Shown here in pieces: positions 28,001 to 35,873 of a stretch of DNA of 64,000 nucleotides. How positions within the stretch are numbered: the stretch's first letter is position 1; every line of letters begins with the position of its first letter. Position numbers and translations under genes: made by a program. Source of the stretch: Secundilactobacillus angelensis (lineage in GTDB: Bacteria; Bacillota; Bacilli; Lactobacillales; Lactobacillaceae). The notes beneath the pieces were generated by a model, which saw nothing but the letters and a program-made list of their open reading frames with translations, searched no databases and was not told where the DNA came from. The DNA is taken from assembly GCF_012641075.1 (NCBI RefSeq), contig NZ_JAAXLJ010000004.1, positions 62,001 to 126,000 of the forward strand, given 5' to 3'.

Positions 28001-29055
28001 AAATAAGCCTGTCCTAAGGTGCTCTTGGGTGCCGAAATCCCTACCCGATAAACCAGTAGATCTCCAGGTAGTCCGGTTAACATCTTCGTATTGATGGTTG
28101 AGTTGCCATTCTCATCCACCAAGATGTTGCCATCTTCATCCTGAGCCAACGTCCCAATCATCCGGTTGGTTACCCCGTATTGTGCTGATGATTTCACAGT
28201 GACACTTTTTGCTTCAGTTTTAGCCAATTGAGTGTCACCGTCAAGATACTGCGCTGCCATCGTAATTTTCGTTCCATTGATGATTGCCTGATCCGCAGTT
28301 TGGAAGATAAAGTTTTTAGAAACTGACAACCCGTTGATTGGGGTCTTAAACACATAAATTAGCTGGGTGCCATCTTCACTAAGTGTTGGTGCAACGCCGT
28401 CAATGGTCAAATCAAGATCATTACTGGTCTTAAAGTTCTGGGGCAAATCAATCACTAGGTGCTGTTCATTGGTGGTTTCATCAATGCCATTAACTTCTAA
28501 TTTCAAATTAAAGCTGGCTGACTCTCCCGCCTGTATTTCATCGTCTTGAGCAGTTAAATCTAGTTTTGCGCTCAGAGCAACCGCTTTAACGGCAGCTTTT
28601 CGTTGAGTTGCCATTTTAACATCTGGTGTCTGATCCGTTGTTGCTGAGGACTGCTGCAGGCTGACCTTGTCCGTCGCGTTCTCATTGATTTGTTGTGTCG
28701 AAGCATCGTTATCTGCCGTGGAATCGATAGTCTGGGTATCAGGAGTAGCCTGTTGTTGCTGGGGCGCATCCGTTTGTGAAGATGCAACCTCTTCAGTCGC
28801 CGTTTCCTGAGTATTATCCTCACTGACTTGGTCAGAGTTTCCCTCGTTTATACTTGAAGCTTGACTGGTCGTAGTCGCCTTCAAAGCGACTGAACTGTTG
28901 CTGGTACTAACCGTATCAGCTGCTTTCGTTGTCTGTGCATCAGTTGTGTCTGCCTGCCCGTCGCTTGCGTTTGCTTGCCTAGTACCTACCAACATAAAAC
29001 CGCTTAAAACCGCACTGGAAATTAGGATCTGCTTGATAATCTTCGGCTGGTTCAT
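25096..29055 (-). CDS. Large sortase-anchored surface protein (MucBP-like, LPQTD)
   Basis: 1,319 residues. Signal peptide (MNQPKIIKQILISSAVLSGF..., cleavage near QANA-S), then ~130 residues of S/T/Q/D-rich low-complexity sequence. A long beta-rich region follows, ending in a MucBP-like unit (EYRDRATNEMIAPSV... to ITVFYDKT). Next is a proline-rich wall spacer of alternating NP, TDP, PSNP units, and finally LPQTDEQQ at about 1286 with a hydrophobic helix and ERKRRER tail. The sorting motif is LPQTxE rather than LPxTG, as in L. plantarum-group lactobacilli. Probably an adhesin. AGGGGGAG precedes the ATG. The repeats carry no glycosidase or protease motif. Confidence 0.9.
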   Translation of the reverse strand: MNQPKIIKQILISSAVLSGFMLVGTRQANASDGQADTTDAQTTKAADTVSTSNSSVALKATTTSQASSINEGNSDQVSEDNTQETATEEVASSQTDAPQQQQATPDTQTIDSTADNDASTQQINENATDKVSLQQSSATTDQTPDVKMATQRKAAVKAVALSAKLDLTAQDDEIQAGESASFNLKLEVNGIDETTNEQHLVIDLPQNFKTSNDLDLTIDGVAPTLSEDGTQLIYVFKTPINGLSVSKNFIFQTADQAIINGTKITMAAQYLDGDTQLAKTEAKSVTVKSSAQYGVTNRMIGTLAQDEDGNILVDENGNSTINTKMLTGLPGDLLVYRVGISAPKSTLGQAYFEPGSTTSLKYMIPDGLTFVGVDNSTVTPVIQTSGGKTLLTFNMTAPSLEDQLAATDNLFNAYFNIVLRINKDTKALTKLTTQSQVNAVSINGENTTSKIASSTIQVSANDKTPITPTDGSAWAQYNWGPADGEGNLNEHFANIDPTVYPNATLAFLMQTGSEDFDYLDTDFGKRGKYSITKYIATYNVDPHLNVDLMAVTTPKSYVRIVEQSAYGIEVPLVEQPVADVYVRYQDETNFEATPIITDLTTTNGDVDMSQYVDNNRGVAQIQFVYKVHPQGLQTNTYFKMSPKAGYYGKVSNDFTVEIAGFDGDDWEDVIYSKDGAIVQGHIDENNVITPSWRTGTDVHLYDERGYLVPEGSELDKRALYNQYMAPQTAEIVAPAENMPRVLNESLNLLNQKNGLATSGDNTLQVMVENNQASVQDFSGLKSYVFLPKGMTYTGTDSNVTAEQVDNGTMLTINWAATSLAPNDQNKLDLAVNIAPELKLQSVTPAIYSTVTEKDTVAPANLDPDSNSAVQMAPDTSDIDGNPDTANVFVLQQRLLLDTDSNQIHVTATATNNAGQTGTVVTTEIGQDAQYGLSFTPNSDGGLTNVTIVGTLPTVDDTAVMDPDQPRGTTTAVTMTGPVVLPDAWQGLATVQYALASAPDTYVDAPAVNDFSQVVGFKLSYDGDSYLSTADTPQLKVPVKMSLSAEKDQVAYMSFSVAANGLDVTEGTKAGLISLGAGQPGPGIWVKSNTVTRTIEYRDRATNEMIAPSVTQQAVVTQTSVIDPETGEVVPGDWQLTDGGWTAVKSPDLSAQGYGPASQDVDAATVSGDSENTTITVFYDKTTGPSNPTDPTGPTDPSNPTNPSDPSNPNNPTTPTENPTTPQQPEVVPGEPDNNVVTGEKTTSPEEVTTNGEQANGRVDNSGETGLTAVSASGQATNATSKSAETLPQTDEQQSQLGLLGLLMATILGAFGVERKRRER

Positions 29056-29200
29056 GGAATACTCCCCCTATTGATATATGCTATTCTCAACCGCGACATA
29101 CATAAAAAACTAATACTTCCAAAATCAAATTTAGTTTACCCTATCCTTCACAAAATCACTACCAATATGACTCATGAAAAATGAGTTCATTTTAATGTTA

Positions 29201-29242
29201 AAAAAAGAAGCTCAGAGCCCCCATATCGGGGTCTTCGCTTCC
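29201..29242 (-). terminator. Terminator of the aquaglyceroporin gene
   Basis: Minus strand GAAGCGAAGACCCC - GATAT - GGGGGCTCTGAGCTTC followed by seven T. Confidence 0.8.
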
Positions 29243-29263
29243 TCTTAAGTTTGATATCAGATT

Positions 29264-29974
29264 TTAAATTCCAAGGTAAAACTTAGCAAACAATGCCGTG
29301 GCTACGGCGCCAAAGAATGGTGCGATCCCTGGTACCAGCAAGCCATATTGCCAATCACTTTCAGCCTTGTTCTGGATCGGCAAAATAGCGTGCGCAATCC
29401 GTGGACCAAGGTCCCGGGCTTGGTTCATGGCAAAGCCAGTAGGGCCACCAAGACCCATACCAATCGCCCAGACTAGCAGACCAACACCGATTGGAACAAC
29501 TTCTGGTGAGTTAGCTCGAGAAATCGCTAAGATTGAAGTGAGAAAGATGAACGTGTCGATAAATTCAACAAAGAAATTCCGAGGTAAATTCCGAACTGCC
29601 GGTGACGTTGAGAAAATATTCCGAATAGTCACTGGGTCAATCTTGTCGTAAGATTTCTTAAACGAATCTGCATACATCACGTACACGACCACTGCTCCAA
29701 CAATCCCGCCTGCAATTTGAAAAATAGAAGTTTCGATAAATGTGATAAAGTTCATTTTGCCTAATAAAAACATGCAGAAGGCCATTGCTGGGTTGATGGT
29801 GACGTTCCCAAAAATGAATAAAGCAATTGAAATGCCAAATGCCCATGTGGTGATTGCGAATAGGTGACCTGAACCGTGATACTTTGTATCGTGTAAAACT
29901 GTGCCAGCGTGGACACCCACTCCGAATAAAATCATTAGTGCTGTGCCCATAAACTCTGCCATTAATTGATGCAT
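29264..29974 (-). CDS. Aquaporin / glycerol facilitator family protein
   Basis: 236 residues, six membrane helices. The first pore motif is canonical NPA (N61-P62-A63 in TINPAM). The second reads NQA in AMNQARDLGPR (N184-Q185-A186), where NPA is usual; the flanking ARDLGPR is the glycerol-facilitator form. Homologues transport glycerol, water, dihydroxyacetone or lactic acid; the substrate is not assignable. Start at 29974 or the ATG at 29962. Not associated with glpK or larC genes. Confidence 0.88.
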   Translation of the reverse strand: MHQLMAEFMGTALMILFGVGVHAGTVLHDTKYHGSGHLFAITTWAFGISIALFIFGNVTINPAMAFCMFLLGKMNFITFIETSIFQIAGGIVGAVVVYVMYADSFKKSYDKIDPVTIRNIFSTSPAVRNLPRNFFVEFIDTFIFLTSILAISRANSPEVVPIGVGLLVWAIGMGLGGPTGFAMNQARDLGPRIAHAILPIQNKAESDWQYGLLVPGIAPFFGAVATALFAKFYLGI

Positions 29975-30031
29975 CTCTCTTATGCCATCCCATTCTTATA
30001 GTTAATTTGTTTGTGACAACCTACTTTTATC

Positions 30032-30077
30032 AAAAAAATACCCCTGAATTCGTTGACTGGCGAACTTCAGAGGTATT
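30032..30077 (-). terminator. Terminator of the 30098 gene
   Basis: Minus strand AATACCTCTGAAGTTCGCC / CGAATTCAGGGGTATT followed by seven T. Confidence 0.82.
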
Positions 30078-30097
30078 GCTAACTCTGTCGTTAATGA

Positions 30098-30334
30098 TTA
30101 CGCAACTGGATCTGATTCATTCAAAACGTGCTGAAACGAAACCATGTCTTTACTTGGATTTGCTTTAAACAACCCTTTGATATGAGTGTTTTCATCCGTA
30201 ACAACCACCAGATACTCATTGGCGTCTTCTTTTGAACGCGTAAAGGTTTCGTATTCGCCTTTGAACCCGTTTTTCCTAAAAAGACCAATTATTTTTAACA
30301 TTTCTCGTTGACTGACTTCGGTTTCGTTATTCAA
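30098..30334 (-). CDS. Small hypothetical protein
   Basis: 78 residues from a TTG at 30334, chosen because GGGAG lies 10 nt upstream; a GTG at 30355 would add seven residues. Sequence MNNETEVSQREMLKIIGLFRKN... is soluble and charged, with no cysteine and no recognised domain. It sits between an aquaporin gene and the repeat block behind gpmA, with its own terminator. Function unknown. Confidence 0.6.
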   Translation of the reverse strand: MNNETEVSQREMLKIIGLFRKNGFKGEYETFTRSKEDANEYLVVVTDENTHIKGLFKANPSKDMVSFQHVLNESDPVA

Positions 30335-30472
30335 ATTTCTGTAACTCCCGTTCACTTATTTTCTTTTCCAACATTATCCTGTATTGACGCAATTTAGCGC
30401 AGAAAAATGATCACCCACGGGACAGACGAAACGCCCGTTAGTGACCACTTTTAGTGTTTTAAATTTTAGATA

Positions 30473-30555
30473 ACTGAAACGTGTTCCAGCAGGCAGGCAG
30501 CTCCACCTAAGCAACTTCCAACATAAATCCAAAACCGGGATTTTTGCATCCTGCC
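30473..30555 (-). repeat. Family 1 element, truncated copy behind gpmA
   Basis: Minus strand: loop AAAATCCCGGTTTTGGATTT, right inner arm ending GCTTAGG, right outer arm CTGCCTGCCTGCTGG, end AACACGTTTCAG. The left outer arm is missing. Confidence 0.8.
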
Positions 30556-30682
30556 GCATTGCCGAAACGTGTTGCGTAGACCAGACCGCTGCACGTAAGG
30601 CACTTGCAACACAAATCCAAAACCAGGATTTATGTCGCAAGTACCTTACGCTTCGCGATCTAAACGGTCTACTCCACACTCT
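30556..30682 (-). repeat. Family 1 element, full copy behind gpmA (127 bp)
   Basis: Starts AGAGTGTGG at the gpmA stop codon and ends CACGTTTCGGCAATG. Outer arms here are GTAGACC and GGTCTAC, different from the GCAAGC/GCTTGC of the asnA copies but still complementary. Inner arms are CGTAAGGTACTTGC and GCAAGTGCCTTACG. Confidence 0.88.
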
Positions 30683-31370
30683 AACCGAGTTTACTCTTAC
30701 CCAACACCTTTAACTTCTCGTCGAAGTCATAGATAACTGGCTGGCCCGTCTTCATTTCCAAGTTAATGATATCTTCATCTGAGATACCTTCAATGTACTT
30801 GCTTAAGGCACGTAATGAGTTACCATGGGCTGCGATGATAACGTTCTTACCATCTAGCAACTTAGGTGCAACTTCATCTTCCCAGAAAGGCATAACCCGT
30901 TCCAAGGTAACCTTCAAGTTTTCGCCACCAGGTACGATGTTAGGGTCCAAGTTAGCATAACGACGATCGTTAGCTGCTGATCCTTCATCATCAGCACTCA
31001 GCAATGGAGGCAAAACATCGTATGAACGACGCCAGATGTGGACTTGTTCGTCACCGAACTTCTTAGCTGCTTCCGCCTTGTTTTGGCCTTGCAAAGCACC
31101 GTAATGACGTTCGTTTAAACGCCAAGTCTTGGTTTCTGGAATCCAGAGTTGGTCTGAGTATTCCAAAGCGTAGTGCAACGTCTTGATCGCACGAGTCAAT
31201 ACAGAAGTGTAAGCATAGTCGAATTCAATGCCTGCTTCCTTGATCAACTTACCAGCGTTGATAGCTTGCTTAACACCTTCATCACTAAGGTCAACGTCAA
31301 CCCAACCAGTAAATTGGTTAGATAAGTTCCATTCACTTTGACCATGACGAATCAATACTAATTTAGCCAT
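30681..31370 (-). CDS. gpmA: 2,3-bisphosphoglycerate-dependent phosphoglycerate mutase
   Basis: 229 residues; interconverts 3- and 2-phosphoglycerate in glycolysis. RHGQSEWN at residues 8-15 contains the phosphorylated H9; the second catalytic histidine is H182 in [10 protein letters not shown]. Also [16 protein letters not shown] precedes the ATG. The TAG stop is built from the last T of the gene and the first bases of the family 1 repeat. Full length, highly conserved. Confidence 0.97.
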   Translation of the reverse strand: MAKLVLIRHGQSEWNLSNQFTGWVDVDLSDEGVKQAINAGKLIKEAGIEFDYAYTSVLTRAIKTLHYALEYSDQLWIPETKTWRLNERHYGALQGQNKAEAAKKFGDEQVHIWRRSYDVLPPLLSADDEGSAANDRRYANLDPNIVPGGENLKVTLERVMPFWEDEVAPKLLDGKNVIIAAHGNSLRALSKYIEGISDEDIINLEMKTGQPVIYDFDEKLKVLGKSKLG

Positions 31371-31463
31371 TAGTTAAATACCTCTTTCTTCTTTTAATTA
31401 CCCAAACTATTTTACACCAAATCAACGGTAATTACAGTATCATTTCACGTTTCACAACAGGAA

Positions 31464-31500
31464 AGCGGGTTCATTCCTTAAATAGAGTGAACCCGCTGTT
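31464..31500 (-). terminator. Terminator of lepB
   Basis: Minus strand AGCGGGTTCA - loop - TGAACCCGCTTTC, a 10-bp perfect stem with a weak T-tract. Confidence 0.65.
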
Positions 31501-31508
31501 AAAGTTTA

Positions 31509-32120
31509 TTAATTTTGATAATTGTTGATCAGTTTATGATTCGATTTCCAGAAACCAACCTTGGCGACCCCGACGATTTTACTCTTTGGTACGAAGCCAT
31601 ACATCCGACCGTCCTCAGAAACGCTCCGGTGGTCTCCCAGCACAAAGTAACAGTTCTTTGGTACTTTGTTAATCCGATTGTTACCAATTGCTAGGCTCCA
31701 CTTGTTGCTCCAATCGTTTTGACGGGCAGCTGAAACTAAGTTAAACCCGTTTTTATAACCGGCAAGCGTTCCAGCCTGCTGCTGATACTTAGAAATGTAG
31801 TTTTGGGATTGATATTTGCCGTTAACGTACAGCTTACCAGTCTTACTGTAACGAATTGAATCGCCCGGCATACCAATAACTCGCTTCACGTAATTTTCCT
31901 TTGGCGCTGCGTTTGGATCAACTCCAGAAGCATCAAAAACGATTACTGAATTACGTTTAACTGTGGCTGTTTTAACTGCCACGATGTGCTGTCCATTTTT
32001 TAAATTAGGTTCCATTGACGCACCAGAAACGTTCACCGGTACTAACCAGAGGAAACGAATTCCGGCGGCCAACAAGAGCCCAACAATAACAGGTGCTATC
32101 CATGAGAGTGTCTTCTTCAA
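31509..32120 (-). CDS. lepB: Type I signal peptidase
   Basis: 203 residues, TTG start after GGAGG (7-nt spacing). One N-terminal membrane anchor (residues 7-28), catalytic S35 in SGASMEP and K79 in YVKRVIGMPGD, and the later VLGDHRSVSEDGR box. Cleaves signal peptides of secreted proteins, of which this window encodes at least ten. Single-gene unit behind the AI-2E permease gene. Confidence 0.95.
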   Translation of the reverse strand: MKKTLSWIAPVIVGLLLAAGIRFLWLVPVNVSGASMEPNLKNGQHIVAVKTATVKRNSVIVFDASGVDPNAAPKENYVKRVIGMPGDSIRYSKTGKLYVNGKYQSQNYISKYQQQAGTLAGYKNGFNLVSAARQNDWSNKWSLAIGNNRINKVPKNCYFVLGDHRSVSEDGRMYGFVPKSKIVGVAKVGFWKSNHKLINNYQN

Positions 32121-32156
32121 AATAAAACCTCCAGTTTGTTAATCAATCATGACGCC

Positions 32157-33236
32157 TTAGTCATCCGATTTCCGGCGCTGACGTCGTTCTTTAATTCTCT
32201 TTTTTAATTCCTCAGGGGCAATGTACAACCCATGCGCTTTTTTCACGCCCATGATGTCCAAGAAGAAGGTGAAGATTGGCACGCTGACGATTAATCCCCA
32301 GATGCCCCACATCGCTTCACCAGCCAATAATACCACGAATGTATAGAAGATTGGCAGCTCAGTTTTACTGGACATCAACTTTGGATTTAAGACGTAAGCT
32401 TCTAGTGCATGCACCACGAGTAATAAAATCAGAATTGTTGCGACATCCTTAACACCACCGACCGCATAGCCAAGGACACTTAACGGAATGGCTGAAATGA
32501 TGACACCGGCAACGGGTACCAGACTTAATATGAAGATCATGATACCCACCGCCAGCAATTGTGGGATGTGCAAGAATGCCAACCCAATCGTGGTCACAGC
32601 CGTGTTGAACAGCGCGATTAAGAACTGAGCTTCCAGCACAACCCCGAAGGTATCCGCAAATTTATGCCCGAAGTAGGAAATATCCTGGAAGAACCAGCCG
32701 TAATCACTGCTTAAGAACAGCTTGGAGAAAGCATTCATCGGTTTTAACTCAATGGTATAAAAGAAACTCAAAATCATTGAGATCACTATCGTAACACCAA
32801 ATGAACCGATGCTTGTAATGTAATCAACAACGACCTTTAGACTACCTCTCACTTGTGGTAACAGGTTAGATTTTCCCAGCCAATCTGAAACTAATTTAAC
32901 GGTTTGGTTGGTATCGTTAGCCGAGTTTTGATAAAAGGTATAAATCGACTGGACCCCAGCAACCACCTGCGCCGTAATTTTGGGGATGTAAATGGTAATA
33001 CCAAAATACAAGCCAATGATCAGCAACGCGAAAACCACCAGGACAATAATCTGATAAGGGATACGTACGTGACGCTGAATGCCTCTGATTAACCTAATGA
33101 TTAAAAAAGTAAAAATAAACGTCAGCAAAATCTTACTCATTTCAGATCTCACGAGCCACAAAATGCTGATCAAAAGCCCTAAAACGACCCAGCGTCTTAA
33201 AACAACATTGTGAACAAACCGCTGATATAAACTCAT
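32157..33236 (-). CDS. AI-2E/PerM family transporter
   Basis: 359 residues with eight or more membrane helices and the characteristic C-terminal PKLMSSKTELPIFYTFVVLL segment, plus a basic tail. The family includes putative permeases and Na+/H+ exchangers (the original AI-2 exporter assignment is not general). Substrate unknown. Confidence 0.88.
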   Translation of the reverse strand: MSLYQRFVHNVVLRRWVVLGLLISILWLVRSEMSKILLTFIFTFLIIRLIRGIQRHVRIPYQIIVLVVFALLIIGLYFGITIYIPKITAQVVAGVQSIYTFYQNSANDTNQTVKLVSDWLGKSNLLPQVRGSLKVVVDYITSIGSFGVTIVISMILSFFYTIELKPMNAFSKLFLSSDYGWFFQDISYFGHKFADTFGVVLEAQFLIALFNTAVTTIGLAFLHIPQLLAVGIMIFILSLVPVAGVIISAIPLSVLGYAVGGVKDVATILILLLVVHALEAYVLNPKLMSSKTELPIFYTFVVLLAGEAMWGIWGLIVSVPIFTFFLDIMGVKKAHGLYIAPEELKKRIKERRQRRKSDD

Positions 33237-33315
33237 AGTGTCCCTCCCCTCTTACAGATAAATGCAAATAGCCCTTGCTGCCACTCAAAGCCGTGGTCAA
33301 ACAAGGACCATTGTG

Positions 33316-34212
33316 TTACTTATAAGTCTTTTGTGCGTATGATTTGAACGAAACGCCAGCCTTATTAGCAGCAATCAGTGCATTTCTGATATCTTGATCT
33401 GAGAAACTGCCTGGTGCTACCCCAATTGAGGATAGGGTTTTCCGAGCGCTGGCAATCTGACTAGCAGTAATGGTCTTGCCGTTAATCTCAGTTTGGGATT
33501 TCGATACGGCAAACTCATTAGAGCCCTTGTAGTTCTTAACAGCTTGTTTCTCAGCGTCAGTCAGACCGGTCGTGCTGCTTGAACTGTCGGCTGAACTATC
33601 AGTGGTTGCAGAGCTGTCGTTGCTTGAACTAGGCGTCCCGTCGCCACCGTTTTTGATTGCTTTATTATTAGCACTGCGTAATTCGACTGCTTTGTTATAG
33701 ATATTGGTATAGTAAGGCTGCGTCGCCTCAGCATCCTTGAAGATTCGATCCAAAGTTGAGTTAGAGGCTGCGTACGATTGTGCTTGATTCTGGGTCAATG
33801 CTTGATCATAAACACTCTGGAAAGTCTCCGCTTTAAGTTGAACGGTCTTCAGTAATGTCAAAGCCGTTTTTGCACGGTTACGCAAAGTTGTGATCCCCGG
33901 TTTAGCGTTCTTCACCTTTGTATAATCCGACTTAGCGGTAGTAAATTCTTGATCAGACATTGCTGATTCTGCCGAGACAAAGTTCTGAGTCTGCGTCAGA
34001 TAATTCTGCGCTTGCTGATCATTAGTCCGGTGGCGCAATGCTTCTTGGAAAGATGATTCGGCAACCGAATAATTCTCCTTGGTGACGGCCTTTTTACCAG
34101 TAGTCATCGCCGCCGTATAGGCTTTTTGTGTAATATGATGACTGGTAAATGTCACACCGCCAACAACAGCTATGACGACAACGGCCACAATGGCCCAGAT
34201 CCACTTTTTCAA
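33316..34212 (-). CDS. Membrane-anchored TPR-like lipid/wall-stress protein, hypothetical
   Basis: 298 residues from a TTG at 34212 (AGGAGG, 7-nt spacing); an upstream GTG-type extension lacks a ribosome-binding site. One N-terminal membrane helix (KKWIWAIVAVVVIAVVGG), then a helical region with tetratricopeptide-like spacing, a serine/aspartate linker, and a C-terminal ~75-residue domain (LTDAEKQAVKNY... DQDIRNALIAANKAG). Similar proteins are common in lactobacilli with no assigned function. Confidence 0.7.
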   Translation of the reverse strand: MKKWIWAIVAVVVIAVVGGVTFTSHHITQKAYTAAMTTGKKAVTKENYSVAESSFQEALRHRTNDQQAQNYLTQTQNFVSAESAMSDQEFTTAKSDYTKVKNAKPGITTLRNRAKTALTLLKTVQLKAETFQSVYDQALTQNQAQSYAASNSTLDRIFKDAEATQPYYTNIYNKAVELRSANNKAIKNGGDGTPSSSNDSSATTDSSADSSSSTTGLTDAEKQAVKNYKGSNEFAVSKSQTEINGKTITASQIASARKTLSSIGVAPGSFSDQDIRNALIAANKAGVSFKSYAQKTYK

Positions 34213-34321
34213 TGTAATTCCTCCTGCTTTCGATATCTTATTTACCATTATAACATGTTGCCATTTCTGACGGCAGTAGTGATTGATAAGATTATCTAAT
34301 TCTCAATTTGTGGTCCGAAAT

Positions 34322-34358
34322 TAAAAAGCAGCTCAATCTTCAAAATGAGATTGAGCCG
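34322..34358 (-). terminator. Terminator of azlD
   Basis: Minus strand GCGGCTCAATC - loop - GATTGAGCTGC followed by TTTTTA. Confidence 0.82.
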
Positions 34359-34391
34359 CCAGACTATTAAAATATTTAAATTTAACTTTAC

Positions 34392-34736
34392 TCACAACAC
34401 CACGGCCAGCAAGAACACACTAACTAGCCCAACCACCACAGACAACGCCATCGATCGCGTGAAATAAGCGATTAAACCAACGATGACTGAAGCAATGATT
34501 TCTGGCACGTGATGGATAATGTCAAATTGATACGTCGGACTGACAAAGACGTCCTTAACCACCAGCGCCGTGAAAAGCGAAACTGGGATGTACTTCATCC
34601 ATTCGTTAAACCATTCCGGAATCTTACGCTGTGTAAAAATTTTAATTGGCAAGTATCGTGGCGCAAAAGCCACGAAGAAGCCCAAGATAATTAATAAGAG
34701 ATGTTGCGCTGTATTCCAGTGATTTACTGCTGTCAT
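34392..34736 (-). CDS. azlD: AzlD family branched-chain amino acid exporter subunit
   Basis: 114 residues from ATG 34736 (GGGG, 6-nt spacing). Four short membrane helices, AzlD pattern with FAPRYLPIKIF near residue 25 and a conserved C-terminal TRSMALSVVVG. It is the small subunit that pairs with AzlC, whose gene ends just upstream. Branched-chain amino acid export is the described role of the pair in Bacillus. Confidence 0.88.
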   Translation of the reverse strand: MTAVNHWNTAQHLLLIILGFFVAFAPRYLPIKIFTQRKIPEWFNEWMKYIPVSLFTALVVKDVFVSPTYQFDIIHHVPEIIASVIVGLIAYFTRSMALSVVVGLVSVFLLAVVL

Positions 34737-34752
34737 ATCTGTCCCCACTTAA

Positions 34753-35541
34753 TTAATTCTCGTCCGACTCTTCTTCAACTGCAGCTTCCTTACTACCAGG
34801 ACTGCTGACTTTGTACAGAAAGTGGCTGCCTGGTTTCTTGCTACGGAGATAATGCTCCAAAGCGAAGCCGATAAATGATGAAATCAAGGTTGAAATAACC
34901 AATCCTAACGTACTCTTAGTCAGTACGAGGAAGAACACCGCTAACGCCGCTGCAATCAAACCGACAAAGATGGTCAGTCGGTTTTTAACTTGCATGATGA
35001 TCATGTAAAGGAATAGCGCCGTTAACGCGAAGTGAACAACCGTTAAGTCAATCTTTAAGGCACTGCCAACTAAACTACCGATGATATTGCTGACTGTCCA
35101 AAACAACAGTGAGTAATGCTCAACCATCAGCGCTTCTCTCGGCGTCCACTTTTTATCAGTGGCAAACTTCAGATAGTTCACAGCGTAGTTTTCATCGTTC
35201 ATCGAAACAGCAAAAATAAACTTAAAGCGTTCGGATGTCCCAATCAAGTACTTGGATAAACTTGAACCAAGTAATGCATAACGCAATTCCAGGAAGAATA
35301 ACATCAGCACGATAGACAGTAATGGGGCATTAATTGTCAGCATAGACGCAATCATAAATTGCGCACCACCTGAAAAAATAAAAATTGACACAAGCCCGGT
35401 TAGAATCGTGTTGAACCCCGCAGCGTGCAATAACACACCACAGGCCAATCCGATTGGAATATAACTTAAGTTCAATGGCATGGCAACACTTAAGGTTGAA
35501 CGCCATTTGGGCTCATTAGGGTTTGGCACTTGTTTTGTCAA
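34753..35541 (-). CDS. azlC: AzlC family branched-chain amino acid exporter subunit
   Basis: 262 residues from a TTG at 35541, chosen because GGAGG stands 8 nt upstream; earlier in-frame ATGs at 35556/35589 lack a ribosome-binding site. AzlC features: SVAMPLNLSYIPIGLACGVL and GGAQFMIASMLT, then FAVSMNDENYAVN. Several membrane helices and a C-terminal acidic tail (EEESDEN). Operon with azlD (16 nt apart). A fragment of the family 1 repeat lies in its upstream region. Confidence 0.9.
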   Translation of the reverse strand: MTKQVPNPNEPKWRSTLSVAMPLNLSYIPIGLACGVLLHAAGFNTILTGLVSIFIFSGGAQFMIASMLTINAPLLSIVLMLFFLELRYALLGSSLSKYLIGTSERFKFIFAVSMNDENYAVNYLKFATDKKWTPREALMVEHYSLLFWTVSNIIGSLVGSALKIDLTVVHFALTALFLYMIIMQVKNRLTIFVGLIAAALAVFFLVLTKSTLGLVISTLISSFIGFALEHYLRSKKPGSHFLYKVSSPGSKEAAVEEESDEN

Positions 35542-35607
35542 GAATGATGCCTCCATAAAAGGTAGGGTGACACCGCGAAAAACCAACAATCGTCCTCCGA
35601 AATGCCA

Positions 35608-35633
35608 CTTCCTGTCTGCTGGAACACGTTAAG
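35608..35633 (+). repeat. Family 1 element, right-end fragment upstream of azlC
   Basis: CTTCCTGTCTGCTGGAACACGTT matches the right end of the full elements (for example CTCTCTGCTTGCTGGAGCACGTTT at copy 1b). The remaining ~100 bp of the element are not recognisable here. Confidence 0.6.
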
Positions 35634-35873
35634 TTAGGGAAAGTAATCCTGATGGTAATCTCTCCCTTATCAAAACTGTGCATCCGCTCCATAGATCGAC
35701 AATTACACAATACAACGTCATTTTACCATGTTTCAATCTGTTTTCCTACGGTGTTTTCACAAGTTAACTGGACGATAAAACAATAAGTTTGAATTACATT
35801 TAGACATTCGCCAAACTTTTTTAGCTAATAGCGTTCATAAAGTTCGGTATTACCGTAATTTGACACTTATACA

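Noticed and set aside
30374-30679. Minus-strand frame of about 101 codons behind gpmA
   Set aside because: It lies entirely within the family 1 repeats, with Trp/Arg/Cys-rich low-quality sequence and no ribosome-binding site.
35560-35575. A T-box-like sequence (AGGGTGACACCGCG) on the plus strand
   Set aside because: One base off the T-box core, and UGAC would not pair with tRNA NCCA. It is read from the wrong strand for azlC, there is no plus-strand gene behind it, and no stem I or terminator follows. Probably coincidence.
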